NCBI GenBank assembly: GCA_003024785.1
Contig: PUQB01000469.1
Coordinates: 1 to 64,000, forward strand
From: Selaginella tamariscina
Taxonomy: Eukaryota; Streptophyta; Lycopodiopsida; Selaginellales; Selaginellaceae
Direction: 5' to 3'
Length of the DNA stretch: 64,000 bases
Positions 41,687 through 54,713 of this stretch are shown here, piece after piece. A program made the translations under genes and the position numbers. How positions within the stretch are numbered: position 1 is the first letter of the stretch; every line of letters begins with the position of its first letter. The notes beneath the pieces are model-generated. The model was given only the letters and a program-made list of their open reading frames with translations, had not been told where the DNA came from and did not search any database.

Positions 41687-41736
41687 AGAATAATATGAAG
41701 CCTCCTGAGCCGGAGCCTCCTTTTCGCCGAGACCCC
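41687..41736 (-). repeat. Right terminal inverted repeat of the DNA transposon
   Basis: The reverse complement starts GGGGTCTCGGCGAAAAGGAG, then GCTCCGGCTCAGGAGGC. It pairs imperfectly with the left end at 33264 and is followed by GTTTA. Confidence 0.65.
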
Positions 41737-41739
41737 GTT

Positions 41740-42311
41740 TAGGGTTGTACGACTATTTCATGTATGCACTCGTGTGCATTCACACAAGTAGTAACATTTA
41801 AGTGAACTTGGGGGCATTGCCCTAGGGTAAATCCAGATGCATATCCATGATTTGCTAGATGATGTGCTGAGGTACTATTTAACAATCACAACAGACCCCA
41901 AAACAAGATTGTATCCCAAAAAATCAAATGAGAAACTTTTTAGCTGTCTTATAGTTGAAATTAAATTTTTGTTTGACTGTTCAACCATCGGGTTAATTGA
42001 TTAGAAAATTGAGTTGTTATCATAATTCCATACAAGATTTAGTTTATAGATAAGAAGTAATTTCATTTTTCTTTTTTCATTTTCATCTTATTTTCTATGG
42101 AAATATGTTTCTAATGTGTTTGTTGGGTGGCTTGTATGTAGCTTTCTAGCACTCGTTCATTGCTAAGTGTGATGCAACATCCTCAAAGGAGACATGGATC
42201 AATCTTGTTCTGGCTGTACTAATTGTATTTTAGATGTTTAACATTGCTAATCCAATAAATCAAAAGCAGATAATTAAGGGATTCCAATCAATTACCCAAG
42301 AAAAGGGTGGT
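41740..42311 (+). pseudogene. F-box gene fragment (5' part), fused to pectinesterase sequence
   Basis: This matches the F-box family from its upstream flank (GTTTAGGGTTGTACGA) through the first exon (MHIHDLLDDVLR) and part of exon 2 (HSFIVKYDATSS region diverged; then ATGTTTAACATTGCTRATCC and AAGCAGATAATTAAGGG). It stops at AAAAGGGTGG. The next base belongs to pectinesterase exon 3. It is more diverged than the other three copies and has extra inserted sequence at about 41880-42060. Confidence 0.75.
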
Positions 42312-43222
42312 TTTATTCGTGTGGTTTCTATGGAGCTCAGGATACACTCTTTGATTATCAAGGCGTCACTATTACCGCGATTGTTACATTGAAGGCTCCA
42401 TTGACTTCATATTTGGGCACGCAAAGTCTGTTTTCAGGGTGTGTGTGCGTGCGTGTGTGATATATCGGAAAAATTATCAAATTGACCCTTTAGTTTTACA
42501 TAATTATAGTTTTACATAATTATCAAACTGACCTTTTGGTTCTTTATAATTCTCAAATTGGCTAATACACACATACACCCACACACACATATAGTTTAGA
42601 TATATTTTTGCTTTAAACAATATATTGCATGTGTGCGGGTGTATGTGTCTGTTCTGATTATTAATAAATTTGACTCAGGGTCAATTTGATAATTATATAA
42701 AGCTAGAGGGTTAGTTTGATAATTATATGAAAGTAGAGGGTAATTTAATAATTATATCAAACTATTGAAACTATAGAGCCATTTTTTTTTCAGGGATGTG
42801 AGGTACATGCAATTGCAGAGAGCACAGGCTCGGTGACAGCACAGAACCGAGGCGATCCACAAGAGAATTCCGGCTTCATCTTTATTGGCTGTACAGTTAC
42901 TGGTACTGGCACTATCTTCTTAGGAAGAGCATGGGGAGCATATTCCACAGTTATTTATCTCTTCACTTATATGGGCAACATTATAGTTTCTGAAGGCTGG
43001 AGCGACTGGGGCGTACAACACAGACAGCAGTACGTGTGTGTGTGTGTGTGTGTGTGTAGAACTGATGTTTACTTGACAGGACGGTGTATTATGGACAATA
43101 TAAGTGTTTTGGGCCAGGAGCAAATGAGGCAGGACGTGTAAGATGGTCACATGAACTCACGGATGATGAGGCAAGGCCATTTTTGGCAGTGAGTTCATTG
43201 ATGGAGCAGAATGGCTACATGA
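42312..43222 (+). pseudogene. Pectinesterase fragment (copy 2, exons 3-5)
   Basis: Near-identical to 23607-24526. It begins in mid-exon with TTTTATTCGTGTGGTTTCTA and keeps introns with the same sequence, so it arose by DNA duplication and not from RNA. Breaks: one C missing in the GGCCGT codons of copy 1 (about 42362) and one C missing in the last exon (GTGAGTTC for GTGAGCTTC). It has the T that copy 1 lacks, so each copy's C-terminal break is private. There is no promoter or exons 1-2. Confidence 0.85.
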
Positions 43223-45477
<2,255 letters not shown>

Positions 45478-46135
45478 TGTCACGACCCGATACAGGATAC
45501 AGGATTCCGGATACATGATATGGGTTGCAGGACTTTCCTACAGGATTTCGGATACAGGATATGGGTTGCATGACTTTCTTATAGGATATTCCTACCAGGA
45601 TTCCGGACACAGGATACGGTTGCAGGATATTCCTACAGGATATGCCACAGGATATGCCTAGAGGATAAGGGACATGTGGACTCATCTTAGCCTCTGCATG
45701 CATGCAGTCACTTTGCATGCATGCAACCACTTTTAGCACTCATGCCTAGATTAGCTCTTGAAGTTGTGAGCATAAAAGCTCCGACCTAATTGTTGTACAA
45801 TCAGTTACTATTAACACCAGTCTTACTACAATCAATCTCGTCTTGTCTTGTTCTTGTCTTGTTTCCTGTCCTGCTCCTTTTCGCTCCTGTTTCCTGTCCT
45901 ACTCCTGGATCCTGTCCTGCTCCTGTCTTGTTCTGGATCCTGTCCTGTTTCTGTCTTGTTCCTGGATCCTGTCCTGCGCCTTCCTGTCTTGCTCCCGGAT
46001 CCTATCTTGATCCTGTCTTGCTCCAGGATCCGTCCTGTTCCTGTTCCTGTCCTGCTCTCGGTCCTGCTCCTGAGTCAAGCCTTCATGTTCTTGGAATCCT
46101 ATTTCTCTTCCTGGTTCTTGGATCGTGGCTTGACA
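45478..46135 (+). mobile_element. Solo LTR, 658 bp
   Basis: It starts TGTCACGACCCG, ends GGCTTGACA, and is flanked on both sides by GTTCT (45473-45477 and 46136-46140). Copy 1 has the uninterrupted site at 26650-26665 (TAGTTCTCAAAA), which proves an insertion after the block duplication. The LTR contains a TATA-like GCATAAAAG (about 45770-45780) and two kinds of internal tandem repeats. One is a GGATACAGGATTCCGGATAC type at 45487-45665. The other is TCCTG-rich at 45840-46080. There are also two TGCATGCATGCA (RY-type) sites at 45695-45725. The open frames inside are repeat translations. Confidence 0.9.
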
Positions 46136-46789
46136 GTTCTCAAAAAAGGGAAAGCTTTGCTTTGTCACCAACACCAATGTTGACTTAAGTGATCACTAGC
46201 CACAAGGAGCTCGTGTTGGACAAGAGGATCTATCAATAAAAAGAATCTAAAGATTATTTTTCATAAGCATCTTGTAAATGTCTGGCCTTTTAAAAATGTA
46301 CTCCTCCATTTTGAAAAAGAGGTTTGTTTTCTCTTAGTATTGGTTAAATGTGATTTGGAAATGCATCCATGCAACATCCCTAATCTAAGATGAACTTCTT
46401 GTCAATCACCTCAAATGTTGCTGCATTATGAACATACAACTTTTTAAGGAGTGCTTCAATGTTGTAAAGCATAACGCATGATCAAATGCTCATGATCGCA
46501 TTCATCATTTTAAGCTTATTAAAGAGTTTTGTCAAGATAAAGTGCAAGACAATATCTTCATGAAAACATGAGGTAACATGATTCTTTATTTAATATCTTT
46601 GTGTCTTTCTTCACGTTTGCATAAATGGAGAAGCATCATTGATATTAAGAAAGACTAGGTGGTGATGAGTAACTTGTGGTGAGGAAGTTTTTAATGAGTT
46701 TGGTGATGTGTAGGTTCAACCTAGAAAATTGTTAGGAATAGATGTAAATGACAGTTCATCCCTTTGGTCTAATGTCGGATGCGGCACTT

Positions 46790-47480
46790 TAACTAGTTAG
46801 GTAATAATCGTCTGTAACTTCCATCATCTTGTTGTTGGCTTTCTCTAAAACTTTCATTACTAGGCATTGAGCTTGCACACTCTCAACAATATCCTCCATG
46901 TCTTTATGCTCTATTGTGCTTGTTAACATGACCTCCTCAATGCTAGTTTGAGTACCTAGTTGAACCGGTGATTGGAATCCTTGTCTTCTTGCACAAGTGA
47001 AGTGATATGACACTAGTCAAGTGCATTTATAACGTCTTCTTCTAGCAATATTGTTGATAAATGTTTGATTTGAAGAGGTTCATTTAAAATCACCACTAGA
47101 TCATTACTATAGTCTTGGAAATTGATTTGTTTCTCTTTTTGAGCTTTCTGAATCTCAAAGAAATTAGTATTTCTAGTGGAAGACAAATCCTCCAAATGAT
47201 AATTTGCATTTCCATGTCATTTGCCAAATTAAGAGATTGAGGTTTAGAAATTGCATCTTCTAGTGGAATGAATAAATCTTGCAAAGTGCTGGACATCTCA
47301 AAACACTTGTTGAGACTCGCCTTAGTTATTTTCAAAAGAACAATATCTTTAGCAGCATTAATATTAAAGTTCTGCATGAATTCTGTCATCCTGACATGTG
47401 GCACAATAAATTTTTACCATACCCTTCTCTTACCTTGTTTGCATGATAAAAATCTTCACTTTCCATTGTTATGTTGTTAA
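46790..47480 (-). pseudogene. Unidentified decayed coding region
   Basis: Minus-strand frames (47404-47096, 47195-47013, 47013-46789) form a nearly continuous unknown protein text with KITKASLNKCFEMSSTLQDL, NEPLQIKHLSTILLEEDVIN and GTQTSIEEVMLTSTIEHKDM segments, mostly helical and charged. The same text is found at 29100-29640 in the other copy. No domain is recognised; a transposable-element or host-gene origin is open. Confidence 0.45.
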
Positions 47481-48057
47481 AAATTATTGTGAGTTAAAAT
47501 GAAAATTGAATATAATATAATGTTTACCTTGATAAAATGTAACCCATGTCTGAGCTAAATGCTGCATTAGCCCTTGAAATTTTATTTTATGTGCAAAATA
47601 TACATGGTACTAATTATCTTATGTTACACTTATTTACAACTATGTATGACTCCCTCTTAGTAATCTTTTGCTTTATTACCTTCAGAATGGCTAGGGATAG
47701 TTTTGGCCACTTGGGAGATCGTTCGTTAGCATTGATTTCTCTTCCTGATGATTTTTTATTCGATATTGTTTCTTGGTGATTTCTCCTTTATTAACTTCAT
47801 CCTTTAGAAAAAGAGAATTCTTCAAAGTCCTTTGATTCCTATTTTGATTTTGATCATGATTTCTTGATGTTCTCCACAAGATACCTCTTCGTATATTCTT
47901 AAATAGGTTTGCTAGGGTGATGAGTTCTATACACATTTATAAGTCATCAAACTATTGTCTTATTCATATCGACAATAAACATGCTCATCATAGACCCTTT
48001 GATACAATAGCTGAATACCCAAGCAAACTCTAAGGGACCCCTAACTAGGTCCATGAT

Positions 48058-48960
48058 TGTCATAGTTTTTACTATGACTCAACCCTTTACTTTGAGGTTT
48101 GACTGTTGTTACCTACTGGATTATGTGACGAACCCTAGATGTAGAAGAAACAGGCCCATAGTGCACTTGGGTATCTAGTGATGGTCCGGCCGGGTGTCGT
48201 TAGGTATTTGCAAGAAACTCTAGGCGAAGCTAGCACTTCCATTTAGAGAACCCTCCCCCGTTTTGACGTTCTAGGTTAGGGTTCTTCGCAAGTTATAGCT
48301 TGTCAAAATAAGGGTTAAGGACACCCCTAGGGTTGACCTAACCCTAGGGCTGCCCTAACCCCACGTCCTAAACTCCCCCACCTAGGGTTAGGTTTAGAAT
48401 TAGGTTAGGACAACCATTTTCTCTAAGGGCTGGCATTTCCGTGCCAGCCCACTTACTCACTTAGGTAAACAGGGGGGGGGTTCGTCACATAAATAAGGTA
48501 GAGTATATGTAGTGAGGCTTCCTGGGTTCAAAAGAGAGCTTGTTAACCTCCTACCGGTGCAAGCTAAGCTTGTGTCGTCAAGGTGCAACCCTCCGTTGTG
48601 CGCCCAAACTTCCACACGACAGGGGTACAACCCACCCTAGGGTTAGACTATCCTTATCGTTGGCAGGATCTTGCCTTTGAGATAGGGGCACGTCACTTCC
48701 AAGGAGTTAGTCAAATTCCTTGGTCCGAAAACCTCGCAAGCTCAAAGGCATTGCCCGAGTTCACGTTCCGCAAAACTAGTGGTTGAGGCCTTGCTCCGGC
48801 AGCCTCAACCACGCCAAGCTAGGAACAACACCTAAGGCTCGCTAGTCCGTGTATCCTGATTCACAAGGTGAGTTTCATTCTTGGACTTAGTCAGTTAGGG
48901 GTTTAACTTCCTAAGGCTTGGGTTCTTAATATGAGTTATTTTAACCAGATTCTATGGGGT
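48058..48960 (+). mobile_element. LTR-A insertion, right end unclear
   Basis: It begins TGTCATAGTTTTTACTATGA and follows the 49047 copy through the CTCTAGGCGAAGCTAG and ACCGGTGCAAGCTAAG-type blocks. It interrupts the inverted block between GGTCCATGAT and sequence equivalent to copy 1 at about 28440. No clean CA end or target duplication is visible, so the right end is probably truncated. A run of nine G lies at about 48472-48480. Confidence 0.65.
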
Positions 48961-49046
48961 TTCCCTGTGTGAAACAACACCTATAATATTCAAATAAATT
49001 ACATTGGTGAAGACGTTTCCTATGGCTGGCGGTGCACAAGTCACTA

Positions 49047-50624
49047 TGTCATAGTTTTTACTATGACTCGACCCTTACTTTGGACGTTGATGTTGTTACC
49101 TACTGTATTATGTTGATGGACCTTAGATGTAGTAGGAAACATGCCCGCTTAGTGTACTTGGGTATTTGGTGATGGTCCGACCGGGTGTCATTAGATATTT
49201 GCAGGAAACTCTAAGCGAAGCTAGAACTTACCTTCTAGAAATCCACCCCCAATTTTTGACGTCCCAGTTAGGATAAGGTTAGAGTATACTAGGAGAGCTC
49301 CTGGGTTCATGACTAAGTTCGTTGCTCTTCTGCCGGTGCAAGCTTTAACTTGTGTCGTTAAGGTACAACCCTCTGTTGTGCCGCCCAAACTTCCAAATGA
49401 TAGGGGTACGTCCCACTTACGGGGTAGCTTACCCTTAATGTTGGCGAATTCATCTTGTTGGGATGCACATTCCAAGAGGCAGAGGTTGTGGTTTGTCTCC
49501 AGCCCCTCCTCCATGTCAAGCTAGGTGTAGCACTCATGGCCAAGCAAGGCACATCCATGTCCTTGACCGGCTGTGGGTGTGGGATCTTGTTTAATAGGTT
49601 CACATTACCAATTCCTGAGGGTTCACTAAGGGGTTTTAGAGTTGGCATTTAGGGGCCACGTTGTGGCAACTTAGTGCAACTCTCGAATCTAAAGGGATGG
49701 CATTGATAGCCCACATCGTGAAAGGCAGTGTCACATGGAGATGTGACACTGGCTAAACGTCACAGGATACAACGCCTGAGGCACGCCCTTTGGGGTTGTG
49801 TCATGGGTTTGTTGCCAAGGGGTTGGATACTCTAGTAAACATACATGCTTGTGTTTGCACTAGGGTGTTAAACCTTGAGCATTCGCTCAAGGGAGGTTAG
49901 GTCTCGTAACTAGGTGTCGCCAAGGGGTTGGATACTCTAGTAAACATACATGCTTGTGTTTGCACTAGGGTGTTAAACCTTGAGCATTCACTCAAGGGAG
50001 GTTAGGTCTCGTAACTAGGTGTGCTTTGGCACACCTAGCTAGGGGGTGTTCTCCTTAGGATCTAGCAAAAGCCCTATTATGAACACTTACAAGGTCATGT
50101 ACTTAGGTTATCTAAATCTAGCCTTAGAGAGTTTACTTAGCAGAACACTCGTGTTCACCTACGGCGCACACTCGTGTCCTCACTAAGTACTAGCCCTAGG
50201 TATAGGGTATGACTTAGCCACTCAAACCCTTAGGGGTTAATCATGGTTCAGGGTACCCTTGTCGCCTTAAAGGGGTTGTACTCCCGGATGAGGGTGATTC
50301 CTCGAGGGGTAAGTGACGATGCCTTAGCTCTGTCACGGGGGTATGTGTGAAACACATCTCCTTTGTGGGGTTAGGGCATGAGCCTGTCTAGGTCTACTGG
50401 GACAAGATCTAAAGTCTACTCGGGTTATCCTCTAGGGTTCAGGAGATGGTCATTCTAGGGGACTTAGGGTAGGACTCTAAGTCTTTTGCCTAATTCGGCC
50501 CTGAGTCAGACTTTTAGGATTATCTTGGAAGACTTAGCGTTGCTCACATAGGGTGATGACGCCAAATGGCCACTTGGCAGCCACGTGTTACCACGTGTTG
50601 GCCCTTTGGGTTAAAACTCTGACA
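49047..50624 (+). mobile_element. LTR-A solo LTR, 1578 bp
   Basis: It starts TGTCATAG, ends CTCTGACA, and is flanked by ACTA on both sides (49043-49046 and 50625-50628). Copy 1 has the empty site (GTGACTTGTGC...region at 28380-28392, in reverse). It contains a tandem duplication of about 100 bp, 49817-49917 and 49918-50018 (CCAAGGGGTTGGATACTCTA blocks). No protein-coding sequence is supported, including the 97- and 96-residue reverse frames. It is a long LTR for the family. Confidence 0.8.
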
Positions 50625-50699
50625 ACTACAGGCATGTCCAAATGAAAGCAAATGTCTTTCCACTTGTTTGAAAGGATAAAGTTTGGTGCATTTTGTATT

Positions 50700-52140
50700 T
50701 CTGATAATGAAGTGAACAATAGTATCAAACTTCTTGGATCTTTGTTGTTCATGTAATACCCCTTCAATGTAGGTGCTTGTACAACCAAGCTTAATATCAA
50801 TTAGATTCTCAAGCACTTTCTCAACTTGATACCCACAAATCCATCACAAACAACTAGAACGGTTTCATGCAAGCAACTATGGCATCCCAAAAGGTATCTG
50901 AATCTGACTATAATATCATGTAGGGCTCATCATGGATGGTGCCATCAACCCTTATCAAATTAAGCTTTGTTCTTTGATGCTCAAGAATTGCCATAAGAGA
51001 AGGGATGACGCTTATGTTTTTCTTTTTGGCATTTGCATGTAGAAGATTCTTGGCCAGATCTTCCCCTAGGTCTAACCATTGCTTGAGCATATTGTCGTCG
51101 ATCATCTTCAAATAACCTTGGCCTCCTCCTACATTGGGCTCCATCCATCGAAGTTTATGGCAGTGTATCCCTAACCACTTCTTAAAATGCCGGATCAACT
51201 TCAGCTCCATTGCCTTTGCAGAAAAAGGAGACATGGTTGTGCTTAGGTTTATTTGTAAGTCATTGTTGAACACCAAATTCGCTAGCACCCGCATCTCCTC
51301 CATTGTTGTTCAATTGAGGAGCTTTAGCTATGTGAGCTTGAAATTGATATCAACTTTCTTTGAAGCTAGTATAGCCTTTGTCTTTGGCAACTTGGGTTCT
51401 TTTGTAGTAGACGGCTTCTAAACAAGCGCCTGTTTCTTCTTCATTCCCTTGAGTGTTCCATTCATGAAAGTCCTCATGATGGTCATTCATTATTAAACAC
51501 ATTGTCATCGGGGTAGGAAATATCATCAGGAATGATGCTTGACTTCCACCCACCTCAGAAAAGTCCATGACTACAATTTCTTTGGTTTTTTAAAAGAGAA
51601 GGATTAAATTTACGAATACAGAATGTGTGCGGGATAAATCCCATCAAGGATGCTAGCAAGATAAATCTCGCCGACATTTTGGATAGGACCAAGGATGTGG
51701 GCGGGATAAATTCCATTGGCAAACATTCTTACCCGGTATGACACACTTTGCTTATCCTTTGTTGTGGCTTTGAGTGTCAACAACATCCCACTTTGTAAAT
51801 AGTTTTTAGTACGCTTGGATGTAGAGACTTGGCTTTGCCCAAAAAAACAGCTCGTTTTCTTAGTTTTTCAAGGAGCCTCAACAAGAGTTTGTTGGCCATG
51901 TCATTGCTGTTGTGTGCTTTGATAAGATGCCAGGATGCTGTTATTGTGTGTTGGTCACTGATGATGTAATACTTCAACGATTTTGAGATGCTCTTTTGGT
52001 GCTTTCTTATGTTATCTGTTGCCCACACTTCTTTACCTCCTTCACCTTTAAGGTAAGGACACAACACTGCCCTATGAAGTAGGATGCACGAGTTCTTGTC
52101 CCTCATTTTATGTATAAGCTCAAGTACTTATTCTTCATTC
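50700..52140 (-). pseudogene. Unidentified decayed coding region
   Basis: Minus-strand frames 52106-51777 (ISKSLKYYIISDQHTITASW), 51303-50908 (MEEMRVLANLVFNNDLQINL, MEPNVGGGQGYLKMIDDNML) and 50816-50544 repeat the text seen on the plus strand at 26830-28330. This is the better preserved copy: 131 residues are open in 51303-50908. I recognise no domain. The preservation of the same protein text in both copies suggests it was a gene when the block duplicated. Confidence 0.45.
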
Positions 52141-52189
52141 AATAGTAGGTGAAGTTTGGGTTGATGCTACGATACTCAACCCTGCACCC

Positions 52190-53203
52190 ATCTCAAAAGG
52201 CAATGCTTAACCATATTATAATAAAGATACACCCAGTCACCTTCAACCCATTCGAAAGAATCAATAAAATGAATGTGCTAGTATGTTACTTGGACATTTA
52301 TCTTCATTAAAAGATTTATTTAGATTTTATAAAGAAAATCCACCCCACTTGCCCTACCCAAATGCTTTTTTATCTTGTGATGTTGCATATGCTACACTTA
52401 GAGATAATAAACCAAAAGATTTATAATTTTATTACATTAAGTTAGAAAAGTAGGATAAGACAATCACTTGTATCTCTAAATAGCATTGAAAGTAAAGTGA
52501 CTACCAAATGCATCCAAAACATTGTACAACATTGGCTTTTAAAGTTGAATTAATCATTATATGTTTATCTTTCTAATGGATGATAATATTGAATAAGGAG
52601 TAAAAAACCAGAAAATCTATTTCAAAAGATTGAAAATAATAACTATAGAATTGGTGGTTAAAATTGCATATTAAATATTAAAAAATACATTGTTGATTAT
52701 ATAAATATCCGTTAACTTGTGTTGTCATGCCGAATGGTTATGTTTTAAATTTATTTAAATCAATAAGTATTTAAGGACGAGGATCCTCCTTCCAAAGTTC
52801 TTAAACATTTTGCCAAAAATTAATATTCATGTTAGATTCACCACCAAACTCACCAATGATGATGAAATGTACATAAGTTCATGCTCCATGACCATGTGTA
52901 AGCATCTCAACAATGGATAGAGGAAACTTTTTGTGAGAGGAAATACACTTCGGTGAAGGTTGCATCTTGGGGAGGCTTGTGTTGGAGTGGTCCATTTGTG
53001 ATGTATGATATTAAGATATTTTGTAGGATAGTGTTCAAACATCATCATGTTTGAATAGTAGTTATGCATGCATTAGCAAAATACATGGTTTAGGGTTGTA
53101 CGAATGTGTGGCGCATGCACTCACGTGCCCTCACGCAAGCAATAACATTTAAGTGAATTTGGGGGTGTGCCCTAGGGTAAACCTAGAGGTTCGACTCAGG
53201 CAA
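52190..53203 (+). repeat. 5' flank of F-box copy 2
   Basis: Direct repeat of 30217-31281 with scattered indels. No gene is seen. Confidence 0.75.
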
Positions 53204-54323
53204 ATGCATATCCACGATCTTCCAAGGACGTGTTGAGGTACTATTTAGCACTATATTTCCCTTTCTTTTCTTTTTTCATTTGTCTTATTTTCTAGGGAAA
53301 TCTTTTGCAAATTGCCCACAAGAAGTGTGATGGTTGGGCGGGCTGTATGCAAGTCATGGAAAACCTGGCTTTCTGAGCACTCATTCATTGTTAAGTATGA
53401 TGCAACATCCTCACAAGAAACCTGGATCATCTATGAATCTTCCTTCGACAAGGAACTCTATTACATGTTTAACATTGCTGATCCAATCAATCAAAAGCAG
53501 ATAATTAAGGGGATTCCACTCAAATTACCAGAGAGAAAAAGGTGGACACTCCTCCAATGTTCAGAAGGGTTATTGTGTTTCGGGTATTTTGATATGACAA
53601 AGCTGAAAATTTATAACCCAGTGACAGGAACAAGCAAGGAGATAAACTGTCGCAAGGTACTTATCATAAGAAGATGCAATCTCAATTCTGACACTAACTA
53701 GCAATAAACTAACAGGGATTAGGTTTGTGCAAATTCATTTGCTACAAAGACACCGGAGAGTGGAAGGTGGTGATGATGAATAATTATGATGCACAAATGC
53801 ACATATTCAGCTCAAGAACTAGGACGTGGGCACTTAAAGCTTTGCCGATCCCCTGCAAGGGGATGACATGGGATTGATGTGGAATTGTAGATGCTCAAGG
53901 GATTCCATGCCCTTTTGTAATTCTGACACGGGTGCTTTCTTTTACGATGTTGACAGCGATGAGTGGACACAATTGGAGGGCAAACTCTTGGAAGACGGCG
54001 ATGAAGAGGCTAGATTGTTTCACTGCGTGGGACATGGGATGATCAAGATGACAAGCTCTTATTCCAACCGGGTGGTGAGAGTGTTTAAATATCATTCAAA
54101 CACGAAGAGGTGGCAGCATGTGTCTCAAACTACTCTCTCATCGTTTGATACTTCTCCATATTATTACTTTAGTGATGGTTTGGACAATGTATTTGTCTTG
54201 CCAAATTGGCATTCGGGTGTAGTCATCTACAATTATAACGTTGCTCAAGACCGGTGGAGCTGCTATCGAGGCTATGATATATCTTATGTGAATTGCACCA
54301 CGTTCAGCTTCAGGCAACCTTAA
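53204..54323 (+). pseudogene. F-box protein, copy 2, frame-broken
   Basis: Exons are as in copy 1: 53204-53237, 53296-53656, 53716-54323. Exon 2 is open and almost identical (VGRAVCKSWKTWLSEHSF). Breaks: one base missing in exon 1 (CTTCCAAGGACG for CTTCCAGAGGACG) and one G missing near 53847 (GCCGATCC for GCCGGATCC). The stretch damaged in copy 1 is intact here: GAFFYDVDSDEWTQLEGKLL. The long last frame opens only at 53868. It is probably non-functional as read. Confidence 0.8.
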
Positions 54324-54512
54324 GTAAGATAGCTTTTGAGGAGTCGCTATGGGGGCTATGGTATATCTTCATGTTCAACTTCAGGCAACCTTAAGTAAGA
54401 TAGCTTCTAAGTATGTAATCTTTTAATTGGAAAACGTTTAACATTGAAACTGTTAAAGATAAATTAACATATATGATTTACATGAAAAAATCTAAATTAA
54501 TGTTTACACATA

Positions 54513-54713
54513 ATTCAAACCGCTCTCTCGTTGTTTGGTACTTCTCCATTTTATTACTTTACTGATGGTTTGGACAATATATTTGTCTTGTCAAATTGGC
54601 ATTCGGGTGTAGTCATCTACAATTATAACGTTGCTCAAGACCGATGGAGTTGCTATCGAAGCTATGATATTTTTCATGTGAATTGCCTCACTTTCAACCT
54701 TAGGCAGCCTTAA
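54513..54713 (+). pseudogene. Extra F-box 3'-end fragment
   Basis: A diverged copy of the last ~65 codons (SPFYYFTDGLDNIFVLSNWH, YNVAQDRWSCYRSYDI) ends in a stop at 54711-54713. It starts abruptly inside the 3' flank of copy 2. Copies 1 and 3 have a continuous flank here (TTTACACATAATCATT...GAGCGTTTCACAC), so either it was gained in copy 2 or lost from the others by deletion between the two TTTACAC words. Confidence 0.75.

Larger units (their letters stand above)
33264..41736. mobile_element. 8.5-kb DNA transposon with two divergent genes (MULE-like)
   Basis: Both ends carry imperfect terminal inverted repeats of about 50 bp starting GGGG and sharing TCGSC, GGAGGCT and CAGGAGGC blocks. Inside each end are clusters of AATATTC/GAATATTC palindromes and GTCGGCA motifs. 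GTTTA stands on both sides (33259-33263 and 41737-41741), a candidate 5-bp target duplication. It is weakly supported because the left flank is not the allelic sequence of the right flank. Inside, a transposase-like gene is on the plus strand (38834-41538) and a ParB-domain gene on the minus strand (36638 down to about 33940). A repeat array lies between them. The transposase is closest to the MULE superfamily, but a 9-bp duplication typical of MULEs was not found. Confidence 0.65.
46235..52189 (-). repeat. Inverted block of the second duplication copy, with LTR insertions
   Basis: The reverse complement corresponds to 26758-30216. The left junction keeps GAGGATCTAT from copy 1, then jumps to the far end of the block (AATAAAAAGAATCTAAAGAT). 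The right junction returns with CCTGCACCC/ATCTCAAAA. The block is longer here because LTR-A copies are inserted at 48058 and 49047. Confidence 0.85.

Noticed and set aside
33250-41750. 9-bp target-site duplication for a typical MULE
   Set aside because: Only GTTTA is shared at the two ends; the adjacent bases differ.
45790-46188. 132- and 111-residue Pro/Ser/Leu-rich frames resembling a secreted protein
   Set aside because: Translations of the TCCTG minisatellite inside the solo LTR.
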